Shown piece by piece: positions 48,365-60,208 of a stretch of DNA of 64,000 nucleotides. This DNA comes from Carnegiea gigantea (Eukaryota > Streptophyta > Magnoliopsida > Caryophyllales > Cactaceae), in assembly GCA_029747015.1 (NCBI GenBank), contig JAKOGI010001561.1:47501-111500 (forward strand), in the 5' to 3' direction. Position 1 is the stretch's first letter. Every line of letters begins with the position of its first letter. The notes beneath the pieces were generated by a model. The model saw only the letters and a list, made by a program, of their open reading frames with translations. It had not been told where the DNA came from and did no database searches. The translations under genes and the position numbers were made by a program.

Positions 48365-48758
48365 TGTAACACCCAAGATTTCCATTGCTATTAGCTTTGA
48401 TCTATATGATGTTGTGAATGTGTAATTTATGTGTATATCTTATACTTTTTGGCTTTAGATACATATGTGTGTGTTTTGATTTATTGGTATAATATTTGAG
48501 GGATAATTAGATTCTTTTAAAAAAAGAAAAGAATTGAATTCGGCACAAAAAGAAAGAGAAGGAAAAAGGGGCCTAAAAAAAAGGAAAGAGGAGTCACAAA
48601 AAAATGACTTGACCCAAAAAAAAGGAAAAGAAAACAAAAAAAAAGGGGAGGGGGAATTTTACGTGATATTTATCTATTGAGAGGGTTGGGTTTTTCTTTT
48701 TACTTCTTCCCCAAACTCATGCATGCACAGGGAGGGAGAGAAAGAGAGGAAGAGGAGA

Positions 48759-48811
48759 ACAGAAGAAGAAGAAGAAGAAGAAGAAGAAGAAGAAGAAGAA
48801 GAAGAAGAAGG
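48759..48811. repeat. (GAA)n microsatellite
   Basis: About 17 gaa units. The same place in the array LTRs has shorter ttc/ctt-rich runs (for example 62876-62905), so it is an expanded part of a purine-rich leader. Confidence 0.9.
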
Positions 48812-49067
48812 TGAAGAAAATTAAGGATTTGGTTTTGAAATCAAATTAAGTAATTGTTACTTTCTTCTTGATTAGGAGAAGATGAATTTGATGGTTTTGC
48901 TTGAAATTGAGGATTCAATTGAAGGTTGAAGTTATAAATTTCATATTTTTAGGGCTTGATAGCTTGAAACTAATTTCAATTGGTAGAAACTCACCCTAAA
49001 AGTTTCATATTATTTGTGATTTTTAGGTAATGTGGATGTTAAAGATTGATAGGTATGCTGTGAACTT

Positions 49068-49072
<5 letters not shown>

Positions 49073-49110
<38 letters not shown>

Positions 49111-49133
49111 ACTATATATATATATATATATAT
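49073..49133. repeat. (TA)n microsatellite
   Basis: Alternating ta run with small interruptions. The corresponding site in the array LTRs is a short tatatat. Confidence 0.9.
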
Positions 49134-50335
49134 GTTGAACTATGGATAATTTGTTTGATTGCTTGTATTGGAACAACAAAATGGTAGAAAACCAGATTAA
49201 TTTTCGAATGTTTAAAAAATTCATGTACTGTTTGAATTTTTGTGAATTATGGGCTGCATGAAAAATTCTGAAGCTTTTACTGTAGGTTTTGCACTATGTT
49301 TGCAATGTTTTGCAACTTTTCATGAATTTTAGAGGTGTATTTTATTAGTTATAAATTTTTTATTGAAACTACCCTATTATTTAATGCGAAAATTCGAATG
49401 ATGTCTGAACTACTGTGAGCTATTGGGTTAGTTAAAAATTATGAATATTTTATGGTAGAATATAAATGTTATTTAGAAATGTTTGGTAAAGTTTCATGAA
49501 TTTTGGATGTTTAGTTCACTAGTTATGAATTTTGGATTGAAACTGTCATGTTTTAGTGCTTAATTTTAGTTGCTGTTCGAATTTTCTGAAAATTATTCAC
49601 TTGGCCTAAAATTATGGAAATTTAATATGGGATCTCTATGATGTTTGTAACTTTTATACGAATTTTCATGAATTTTAGGAGGGTACTTCATGAGTTATGG
49701 ATTTTTGATTTTAATTGTTCTGTTTCAACATATAACTTCGGGTGTTGTTTCAATTTTTATGGAGGATTGGTTTTAGGAAAAATTATAAAAATATTATGAT
49801 AAATGCCTCATACTATTTTGTATTTGTCTACAAATTTTTGTGAATGTTAGTTATGTATTCATTGAGTTATGAATTTTTGAGTGGAATGCTATGTTTGGTA
49901 TAGTTATAGTTATTCTTATGTATAAATTAAATCTTTATCATGTTTGTGATGATTTCATGTATTAAAAAAGTAAGAAGTTGTCAGGATTTATTTGAAACTT
50001 GTGAAAATTATTTTAGGTGGAATTATGTCTTATTTTTCAAAATTGTGAAATCGAGCCTTTTTGAAAAATAAAAAGAGATTATATGAGCTATATGATTTTA
50101 TTAGGTTATGTTTGGGGAAAAAGGTTCATGTCTTACTTGAAGCTATTACATGACGTTCTAGAGCTATGGCCATATTAGTGATCGTCGTTATGTTTAGGTC
50201 GCCTAGTGAGAGAGGTTCTAACCAATCTCCTGCGATATGAATGCCAGCCTTATGTGTTATATAGGCCATGTGGATCCCTAGTGAGAAAGGTTTCAACCTA
50301 AACTCACTAGGAAATGAATGTGATTCTATGGTTTG

Positions 50336-53300
50336 TATAACACCCCACCCGTAAGTGGGGACGCGTACCATAGATGTCCCACTAGAAACACCCACAAGGT
50401 TGTCTAAACTTATTGACCTTACTGAACCTGTTAATAGGCGATAGCAGCGGAAACTCTTATCAAAATCTAACTAAAGTTCGGGAGGGTAAATCTAAAACAT
50501 GCATTGCATACTTACTTAAACCATATCCATAATATTCTTATACATGTGCAATCCTAAAATACATCCACATTTATATTTACTAAGCTTTACTCGTAACATA
50601 AGCACATAACGGGTCTGCATTTTCCACTAGGTTCTTCAAAAGTGTTTCATAGCAGGCTATCTTTCTTGATACTCCAACGATTCCCTTTTCCTTCCAAAAC
50701 CTGAAAAATGGTGAAGTCATGAGCTCTCCGAGCCCAGTGAATAATCCTTACCTTTCCTGTTGTTACACTTTGCATATTAACCAGTTAAAACATAATCACA
50801 CAGTACACGTATCTTATGACATATAGACATAGTATAGCATATGGCATATAGAAGGTGACATAAGAACATGCTCATGCTTCAGAAATCGAAATAAACTCAT
50901 ATCCTTCACATCTAACACAATCCCAAATTTAACAAACTCACACACACACACACACACACACATTTATGTTATGAGATAGGCAATTAGACTAACTTAGTCG
51001 TACCTGTCCCACACCAGGTATATTTCCAAGGCTCTCGTTTTCACTCCAGTCTCTGAACAAGTTTTGCTATTAGTCTATTCACTAAACTAACCATAGTTGT
51101 CCTATACCAACCATGTCTTTTGAGCCACTAATCCTCATTAGAGTCCAAAAGAAAGCACAGCCCGCCAAGTCAAGCTAATAATCCACTCGTAACCATACTT
51201 GACGCATACATAAAGCATATTCCTTGTAAAAGTTCATATACATGCTATAAACATATAACATATTTCTTTAAACGAACTTACCAATGACACGTACACTTAA
51301 AAGCCATTGCAATCTCATAAATATCCTAAATGCACTTCCAAATTGAAATCTAAGTTCAAAATTCAAATTTAAGCCAAAAATTCCATAATGTATCTAAAGT
51401 CCAAATCCAAGCCAAAACCAATTTTATAACGTATTGAAAGTCCAAATCTAAGGCAATTACCATTTTCATAACATATCGCACATTCTTAACTAAATGCAAA
51501 ACTTTTTAGTTTAGGGGAAATCAACTCATGACTCACACAAAGAACCATCACAACATAAGGGCGACAAACACATCCTGACAGCCCATTTTCAACTCATTCA
51601 TATGGTTCCAACCGATGGTGGACCTACTGCAACTCATTCATATGACACCAACCACACACCCAACGCTCTAAAGTACATAAATGCCCTCAAATCAAAAATT
51701 ATGGAGTCACATTCATATTCTGGAATGCCAGGACCTATGCATCTCCCAAATAACACAAACTGAGGAATCAATTGGTAGACCAGACATTACCCACTCAAGG
51801 TACTAACGAATAAACCACACAGCTCCAAACACTAAGACAACTACTTCTATAGTCACAGCTCTAGAATGCGACTGTAATAGCCCTAAAAAAGACATGACTT
51901 CCTTCTCCAAAATGCAATTTAGTTATGTTATACTCATATTACCATAACTTATTATCTTCAAAGAAACTTTTATTCACATCATATACCAAAATATTACCAA
52001 AACATAATCCAACTCCAAATAGATTTCACAAACTTCCTATACTTCATCACGCAGTTGTAATATTTAGGAAGCTCAACAATGGCCTTTCCATATCTAATTT
52101 ACGGATTAAGCATACAAATACTCTATAATTACACTAAACAAGATAATTTCGTTCAAAAATTCATAACTCAAAGAATGCATATCCAATCTTCACGAAATGT
52201 TGTAGGAAATTGACAAATAATATTTAGATTCTAACATAAAATTTTCGTAACTACCAGAAATTCAAACAATAAGCCGGAATTATCAAAAATCTGGGAATAA
52301 GCTCAAAAATTTGCAACTTATAGCATACACAACCAACATTCACAAAAATTTACAACAAATCACCCAATATCATGAGGAATCTACACTAATATTTTCATAA
52401 TTTTTCTCCAAGCAAATCTTCAAAATAAATTAAGACAGTAATGAAAATTATACACATGAAACTGGGCAATTTCAATAAAAAATTCATAACTCCTAGAATA
52501 CAAATCCACAATTCGTGAAAATTTACAGAAAATTTTACGCATCATTGAGATTCTACAATAAAAATTTCAAAATTTTTCAAGCATCCAATAATTTGGAAAA
52601 ATTCAAACAATACACGAATTATGTCAAAATTCAAAAATTAATCTTGTTTTCTACCATTTTGTTCTTCCAATACAAGCAATCAAACAAAATACCCATAGTT
52701 CATCATATATATAAACAAACTCACAACGTATCTATCAATCTTCAACATCCACATAACCCAAAAATCACAAATAAATATGAAACTTTTAGGGTAGGTTTCT
52801 ACAAATTGAAATAAGGGTTCGAAACTGCTAAACTTTAAAACATCAAATTCATGGTTTCAATTCTCAATTAATTACCCAAATTCAAGCATAAACCTTCAAA
52901 TAATCTTCCTTTAATCAGTTTTAGGTTGAAGAAAGTAAGAATTACTCACCTTAGTTTGCAATCAAACCAAAACTCAATTCTCTTCTTCCTTCTTCTTCCT
53001 TCTTCTCTTCTTCTTCTTTTTCTTCTTCTCTCCTCCTCTACCTCTTTCTGTGTGTGGGTTGTGTGGGTCGGGGAAAGAAGAAGAATCGAAGAGTAGAGAA
53101 ACCCTCCCCCCCTTTCACGTGATAAAAGAAAAAATATCCCCCCCATTTTCTCCCTTTATTTTCGCCCCGCTTTTCCATTCTATCTCTTTTCTCTCTTTTT
53201 TTTTGGGTCAAGCCTATCTTTTTTTACTCTTCTTTCCATTTTTTCCTTTTTTTTGGCAAATACTACTAAGTGAGACATACCTCTAATTATTTTCCAAAAT

Positions 53301-53417
53301 ATAACAATAATAACGTAAAATACACACAATCGCCTAAAATAAGATGCGTACAATATACGCATAATTTACATATTGCACATAATTCAAAATAAGTAACAAA
53401 AATTTCGAGGTGTTACA
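50336..53417 (-). repeat. Array LTR1 (type A, 3,082 bp)
   Basis: Type A marks: (ca)n run at about 50940-50962, gaatgcatatccaatc, gaaactgggcaatttcaa, aagcacataacgggtctgca. The start is mutated to tataacaccc. Splice-donor-like AAG|GTGAGT on the minus strand at 52944-52951. Confidence 0.85.
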
Positions 53418-53643
53418 TCCTTTCCCCCTTAAAATAAGTTCGCTTCTCGAAACTTATCATGACTAAGTTTCTAATCTCAAGTTTAATGTTAAACAAAGTC
53501 ATAATGCAAATCACATAAACTTGGTGTTCGCGTAAGATACACATAACTCACATAATCATACATTATGAAACAAGTAGTCAATCACATGCACACACAAGCC
53601 CTAGAGGTGAGAGGTCGCAGAATTATTACTTTGATACCACTTC
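53418..53643 (-). other. Array internal segment I1 (226 bp)
   Basis: Polypurine tract aagggggaaagga (minus) at 53418-53430. Primer-binding site TGGTATCAAAG at 53639-53629. No coding. Closest in sequence to I3 (catgac(t/c)aagtttctaatctcaag). Confidence 0.85.
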
Positions 53644-56600
53644 TGTAACGCCCCGTCCAAAAGGGCCAGACACGTCATCCCCGTGGATCTCCCACTAGAA
53701 ATACCCATAAGGCTGTCTAAAGTTATTGACCTTAATGAACCTGCTGATAGGCGATAACAGTTGAAACTCTTATCGAAATCTAACCAAAGTTTGCGGTGGC
53801 AAATCTAAAACATGCATTGCATACATACTTAAACCATATCGACAATATTGTTACGCATGTGCAATCCCAAAATACATCCATACTGATCTTTACTAAACAT
53901 AACTCATAACATAAATACATAACTTGCATTTCCCACTAGGTTCTTCGAAAGTGTTTCATAGCTGGCCAGCTTTCTTAATGCTCTTACGATCCCCTTGTGC
54001 TTCTAAAACCTAAAAAATGGTGGGGTCATGAACTCCCCGAGCCCAGCGAATAACCCTTACCTTCCCTGTTATTGCACTTTGCACATTAACCGGTTAACAC
54101 ATAATCACACAGTACACGTATCTTATGACATATATATAGAGCGTAGCATATGGCATATAGAAGGTGACATGAGAACATGCTCATGCTTCAAAATTGGAAA
54201 AAACCTCATATCCTTCACATCTAACGCATTCCCAAACTTCCCAAACTCACACACAGGCAGACATTCATGTTATGAGATAGGCAATTAGACTAACTTAGTC
54301 GTACCTGCCCCACACCAGGTATGTTTCAAAGACTCTCGTTTTCAAGTCTCTGAACAGGCTCTGCTATTAGTTTATTTACTAAACTAACGATGGTTATCCC
54401 ATATCAACCATGTCTTTTGAGCTCCTAATCCTCATTGGAGTCTAAAAGAAAGCACAGCCTACTAAGTCAAGCTAGTAGCCCCCCCGTAACCATACTTGAT
54501 GCATACATAAAGCATATCCCATACAAAGGTTCATATTCTTGCTATAAACAAATAACGTATTTCTTTAAATGAACTTATCAATCGCATAAATATCCTAAAC
54601 AAACTTTCAAATCCAAATATAAGTTCAAAATTCAAATCCAAGCTAAAATTCAATTTCATAACATATCCAAAGTTTAAATCCAAGCCAAAACCAATTTCAT
54701 AGCATATCCCAAACCCAAATTCATACCAATTACCATTTTCATAACATATCACACATTCTTAACTAAATGCAAAACTTTTTAGTGTAGGGAAAATCCACCC
54801 ATGACTCAAACAAAGAACCATCACAACATAACAGTGACAAACACATCCTGGCAGCCCAGCTGCAACTCATTCATATGGTTCCAACCGACAGTGGACTAGC
54901 AGCAACTCATTCATACGGTACCCAACGAGGCACCCAACGCTCTAAAGTATGTCGATGCCCTCAAATCATAAATTGTGGAGTCACATTCATACCCTGGAAT
55001 TCCAGGGACCTGCACAGCTCCAAAATAATACAAACTAAGGAGTCAATTGGCAGATTGAGCATTGCCCACTCAAGGTACCAACTAACGACCCACATAGCTC
55101 TAAACACTAAGACAACTATTTCTATGGCCATAGCTCTAGAACGCGACTGTAATAGCGCTTCATAAGACGTGACTTATTTCCCCAAAATGCAATTTAGTTA
55201 TGTCATAGTCATGTTACCACAACTTATTATCTTCAAAGAAACTTTTATTCACATCATATACCAAAATATAACCAAGACATAATCCAACTCCAAATGGTTT
55301 TCACAAACTTCCGATACTTCACCACACAATTGCAATATTTAGGAAGCTCAACAATGGCCTTTCCATATCTTGTTTACAGATTAAACATACAAACAATCCA
55401 TAGTTACATTAAACAAGATAATTTGGTTCATAAAAATTCATAACTCAAAGAATGCACATCCAATCTTCACGAAATTTTGCAAGAAATTGACAAATAATAT
55501 ATAGATTCTAACATAAAAATTTCGTAACTCCCATAAATTCAAACAATAAGCCAAAATTATCAAAAATCTGGGAATTAAGTTCCAAAATTCACAACTTATA
55601 GCATACACAACCAAAATTCACAAAAATTTACAAGAAACTACCCAATATCATGAGTACAGTAATATCTTCATAATTTTTCTCCAAGCAGATCTTCAAAACA
55701 AATTAAGACAGTAATGGAAACTATACACCGAAATAGGGCAGCTTCAATCAAAAATTCATAACTCTTAAAATACACATCCACAATTCGTGAAAATTTACAG
55801 AAAATTTCCATGCATCATTGACATTCCACGGTAAAAATTTCAGAATTTTTCAACTATCCAATAATTTGCAAAAATACAAACAGGACCCGAATTATGTCAA
55901 AATTCAAAAATTAATCTTGTTTCTACCATTTTGGTCTTCCAATACAAGCAATCAAACTAAATATCCATAGTTCATCATATATATAAACAAACTCACAGCA
56001 TATCTATCAATCTTCAACATCCACATATCCTAAAAATCACAAATAAACATGAAACTTTTAGGGTGGGTTTCCACCAATTTAAATCAAGGTTCTAAACTAC
56101 TAAACTTTAAAACATCAAGTCATAGTTTCAATTCTCAATTGATTTCTCAAATTCAACCATAAACCTTCAAATAATCTTCTCCTAATAAGTTTTAGGTTGA
56201 AGAAAGTAACAATTACTCACCTTAGTTTACAATCAAACCAAAATCCAATTCTCTTTTTCCTTCTTCTCCTCCTCTTCTTCTTGTTCTTCTTCTCTCCTCC
56301 TCCGCCTCTCTCTATGTGTGTGGGTTGTGTGGGGTCGGGGAAAGAAGAAGAATGGAAGAGTAGAGAAGCCCTCCCCCCTTCACGTGAGAAAAGAAAAAAT
56401 GTCCCCCCCTTTATTTTTTTCCTTTATTTTCACCCCCTTTTCCTTTCTATCTCTTCTCTCTCTTTTTTTTCTTGGTCAAGCCTATCTTTTTTTACTCTCC
56501 TTTTTTTCCCCTTTTTTTTGGCAAATACTAGTAAGTGAGACAGACCTCTAATTATTTTCAAAAAAATATAATAATAATAACGTAAAACACGCACATGTCC

Positions 56601-56684
56601 CTAAAATAAAATGCGTACAATATACATATAATTTACACATTGCACATAATTCAAAATAAGTAACAAAAATTTCAAGGCATTACA
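53644..56684 (-). repeat. Array LTR2 (type B, 3,041 bp)
   Basis: Type B marks: no long (ca)n, gaatgcacatccaatc, cgaaatagggcagcttcaat, ataaatacataac. Splice-donor-like GTGAGT on the minus strand at 56220-56215. Confidence 0.85.
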
Positions 56685-56910
56685 TCCTTTCCTCCTTAAA
56701 ATAAATTTCGTCGTCGAAACTTATCATCATCAACTTTCTAATCCCAGGTTCTATGTCAAACAAAGTCATAATTCAAATCACATAAACTTGGTGTTTGCAT
56801 AAAAGACGCTTAGCTCACATGATCGTGCATGATGAAACAAATAGTAAATCATATGCGCACACAAGCCCTATAGGTCAGAGGTTGTAGGATTATTGCTCTG
56901 ATGCCACTTC
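56685..56910 (-). other. Array internal segment I2 (226 bp)
   Basis: Primer-binding site TGGCATCAGAGC at 56906-56895 (one mismatch). The polypurine tract abuts LTR2. Closest to I4 (cttatcatcatcaa). Confidence 0.85.
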
Positions 56911-57515
56911 TACAACACCCCACCCGAAAGGGGCAGATGCATCACCACCGTGGGTGTTTTACTGAAACACCCACAAGGCTGTCTAAACTTATTAACCTTA
57001 CTGAACCAGTTAATAGGCGATAATAGTGCAAACTCTTATAGAAATCTAACTAAAGTTCGGGGGGTTAAATCTAAAACATGCATTGCATTCTTACTTAAAC
57101 GATATCCATAATATTCTTACACATGTGCAATTCTAAAATACATCCACACTTACATTTACTAAACATTACTCGTAACATGAGCACATAATGGGTCTGTATT
57201 CTCCACTAGGTTCTTCAAAAGTGTTTCATAGCTAGCTAGCTTTCTTAATGCTCCAACGATCCCCTTTTGCTTTCAAACCCTGAAAAATGTTGAAGTCATT
57301 AGCTCCCCAAGCCCAGTGAATAACCCTTACCTTCCCTGTTGTTACACTTTGCACATTAACCAGTTAAAACATAATCACACAGTGCACATATCTTATGACA
57401 TATAGACAGAACATAACATATGGAGTATAGAAGGTGACATAAGAACATACTCATGCTTTAGAAATCGAAATAAACTCATATCCTTCACATCTGACACGTT
57501 CCTAAACTTAACAAA

Positions 57516-57547
<32 letters not shown>

Positions 57548-60007
57548 TCTATGTTATAAGATAGGCAATTAGACTAACTTAGTCGTGCCTGTCCCACACC
57601 AGATATGTTTCAAATGCTCTCGTTTTCACTCAAGTCTCTGAACAAGCTTTGCTATTAATCTATTCACTAAACTAACCATGGTTGTCCCATACCAACCATG
57701 TTTTTTGAGCGCCTAATCCTCATTGGAGTCCAAAAGAAAGCACATCCTGCTAAGTCAAGCTAATAGTCCGCCCGTAACCATACTTGACGCATACATAAAG
57801 CATATTCCTTGCAAAAGTTCATATACATGCTATAAGCATATAACATATTTCTTTGAATGAACCTACCAATGACACGTGTACTTAAAAGCCATCGCAATCT
57901 CATAAATATCCTAAACGAACATTCAAATCCAAATCTAAGTTCAAAATTCAAATCCAAGCCAAAAATTCCATAACGTATCCAAAGTCCAAATCCAAGCCAA
58001 AACCAATTTCATAACGTATACAAAGTCCAAATCCAAGGCAATTACCATTTTTATAACATATCACACATTCTTAACTAAATGAAAAACTTTTTAGTTTACG
58101 GCAAATTAACTTATAACTCACACAAAGAACCATCACAATAAAAGGGTGACAAACACATCCTGACGGTCCATCTGCAATTCATTCATGTGGTTCCAACCGA
58201 TTGTGGACCAGCTGCAACTCATTTATATGGTACCAACCAGACGCCCAATGCTCTAAAGTTTGTAGATACCCTCAAATCACAAACTGTGGAATCACATTCT
58301 CATTCTGAAATACCAGGGACCTGGACATCGACAAAATAACACAAACTGAGGAGTCAATTAGTAGACCAGGCATTGCCACTCAAGATACCAACCAACGACC
58401 CACGCAGCTCCAAACACTAAGGCAACTACTTCTATGGTCATAGCTCTAGAATGCAACTGTAATAGCCCTAAAGAAGACATGACTTCCTTACCCAAAATGC
58501 AATTTAGTTATGTCATACTGATATTACCATAACTTATTATCTTCAAAGAAACTTTTATTCACATCATATACCAAAATATTACCAAGACATAATCCAACTC
58601 CAAATGGTTTTCACAAACTTCATATACTTCATCACGCAATTGTAATATTTAGGAAGCCCAACAATGGTCTTTCCATATCTAATTTACGGATTAAATACAA
58701 ATAATCTATAATTACACTGAACAAGATAATTTGGTTCAAAAATTCATGACTCAAAGAATGCATATCCAATCCTCACGAAATTTTGCAGGAAATTGACAAA
58801 TAATATTTAGACTCTAACATAAAAATTTCGTAACTACCAGAAATTCAAACAGTACGCCGAAATTATCAAAAATCTAGGAATTAAGCTCAAAAATTCAACT
58901 TATAGCATACACAACCAAAATTTACAAAAATTTACAAGAAATCACCAAATATCATGAGGAATCCACACTAATATTTTCATAATTTTTCTCCAAGCAAATC
59001 TTCAAAATAAATTAAGGCAGTAATGGAAATTATACACATGAAACTGGGCAATTTCAATCAAAAATTCATAACTCCTAGAATACAAATCCACAATTCGTGA
59101 AAATTTACAAAAACTTTTACACATCATTGAGATTCTACAATAAAAATTTCAAATTTTTTCAAGCATCCAATAATTCGCAAAAATTCAAACAATACACGAA
59201 TTATGTCAAAATTCAAAAAGTAATCTTGTTTTCTACCATTTTGTTCTTCCAATAAAAGCAATCAAACTAAATATCCATAGTTCACCATATATATACACAA
59301 ACTCATAGCATATCTATCAATCTTCAACATCTACATAACCCAACAATCATAAATAAACATGAAACTTTTAGGGTGGGTTTCTACAAATTGAAATTAGGGT
59401 TCTAAACTGCTAAACTTTAAAACATCAAATTCATGGTTTCAATTCTCAATTGATTTCCCAAATTCAAGCATAAACCTTCAAATAATCTTCTCCTAATTCG
59501 TTTTAGGTTGAAGAAAGTAAGAATTATTCACCTTAATTTGCAATCAAACCAAAGCCCAATTCTCTTCTTCCTTCTTCTTCCCTCTTCTCTTCTTCTTCTT
59601 TTTCTTCTTCCCTCCTCCTCTACCTCTTTCTGTGTGCGTGGGTTGTGTGGGTTAGGGAAGAGAAGAAGAATGGAAGAGTATAGAAGCCCTCCCCCCTTTC
59701 ACGTGATAAAACAAAAAATATCCCCCCTATTTTTCTCCCTTTATTTTCGCCCCGCTTTTCCATTCTATCTCTTTTCTCTCTTTTTTTTTTCTGGGTCAAG
59801 CCTATCTTTTTTGACGTTTCTTTCCATTTTTTTCTTTTTTTGGCAAATACTACTAAGTGAGACATACCTCTATTTATTTTCCAAAATATAATAATAATAA
59901 TAACGTAAAACACACACAATTGCCCAAAATAAAATGCGTACATTACATGCATAATTTATATATTGCACATAATTCAAAATAAGTAACAAAAATTCCGGGG
60001 CGTTACA
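56911..60007 (-). repeat. Array LTR3 (type A, 3,097 bp)
   Basis: Same type marks as LTR1, including (ca)n at 57523-57546. The start is mutated to tacaacaccc. The splice-donor-like motif is altered to GTGAAT (59531-59526). Confidence 0.85.
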
Positions 60008-60208
60008 TCCTTTCCCCCTTAAAATAAGTTTGGTTCTCGAAACTTATCATGACCAAGTTTCTAATCTCAAGTTCCATATCAAACAAAGTCATAATGCAAA
60101 TCACACGTAACTCACATAATCGTACATCATGAAACAAATAGTAAATCACATGTGCACACAAGCCCTATAGGTGAGAGGTCACAGGATTATTACTCTGATA
60201 ACCACTTC
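60008..60208 (-). other. Array internal segment I3 (201 bp)
   Basis: Primer-binding site TGGTTATCAGAG (60204-60193) with one inserted base. It is about 25 bp shorter than the others through a deletion after caaatcac (about 60105). Closest to I1. Confidence 0.85.

Larger units (their letters stand above)
48365..50335 (+). mobile_element. Diverged plus-strand LTR interrupted by the array
   Basis: Begins tgtaacaccc and runs in the opposite orientation to the array while being clearly related to it. The stretches gttgaactatggataatttgtttgattgcttgtattgg (49133 on), aaaagtttcatattatttgtgatttttaggtaatgtggatg (about 48998 on) and ttctagagctatgg (about 50156) match the reverse complement of each array LTR in the same order. 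The similarity runs up to 50335, where array LTR1 starts, so the array appears to have landed inside this LTR. Confidence 0.75.

Noticed and set aside
56197..56538. Recurring open frames of about 110-125 codons at the same place in array LTRs (also 59508-59891 and 62793-63161), starting KKV.ITHL.LQSNQ
   Set aside because: They translate the pyrimidine-rich leader tract into Leu/Phe/Ser runs. The opposite strand gives Arg/Glu/Lys runs. Conservation follows from the LTR copies, and frame lengths change with each indel.
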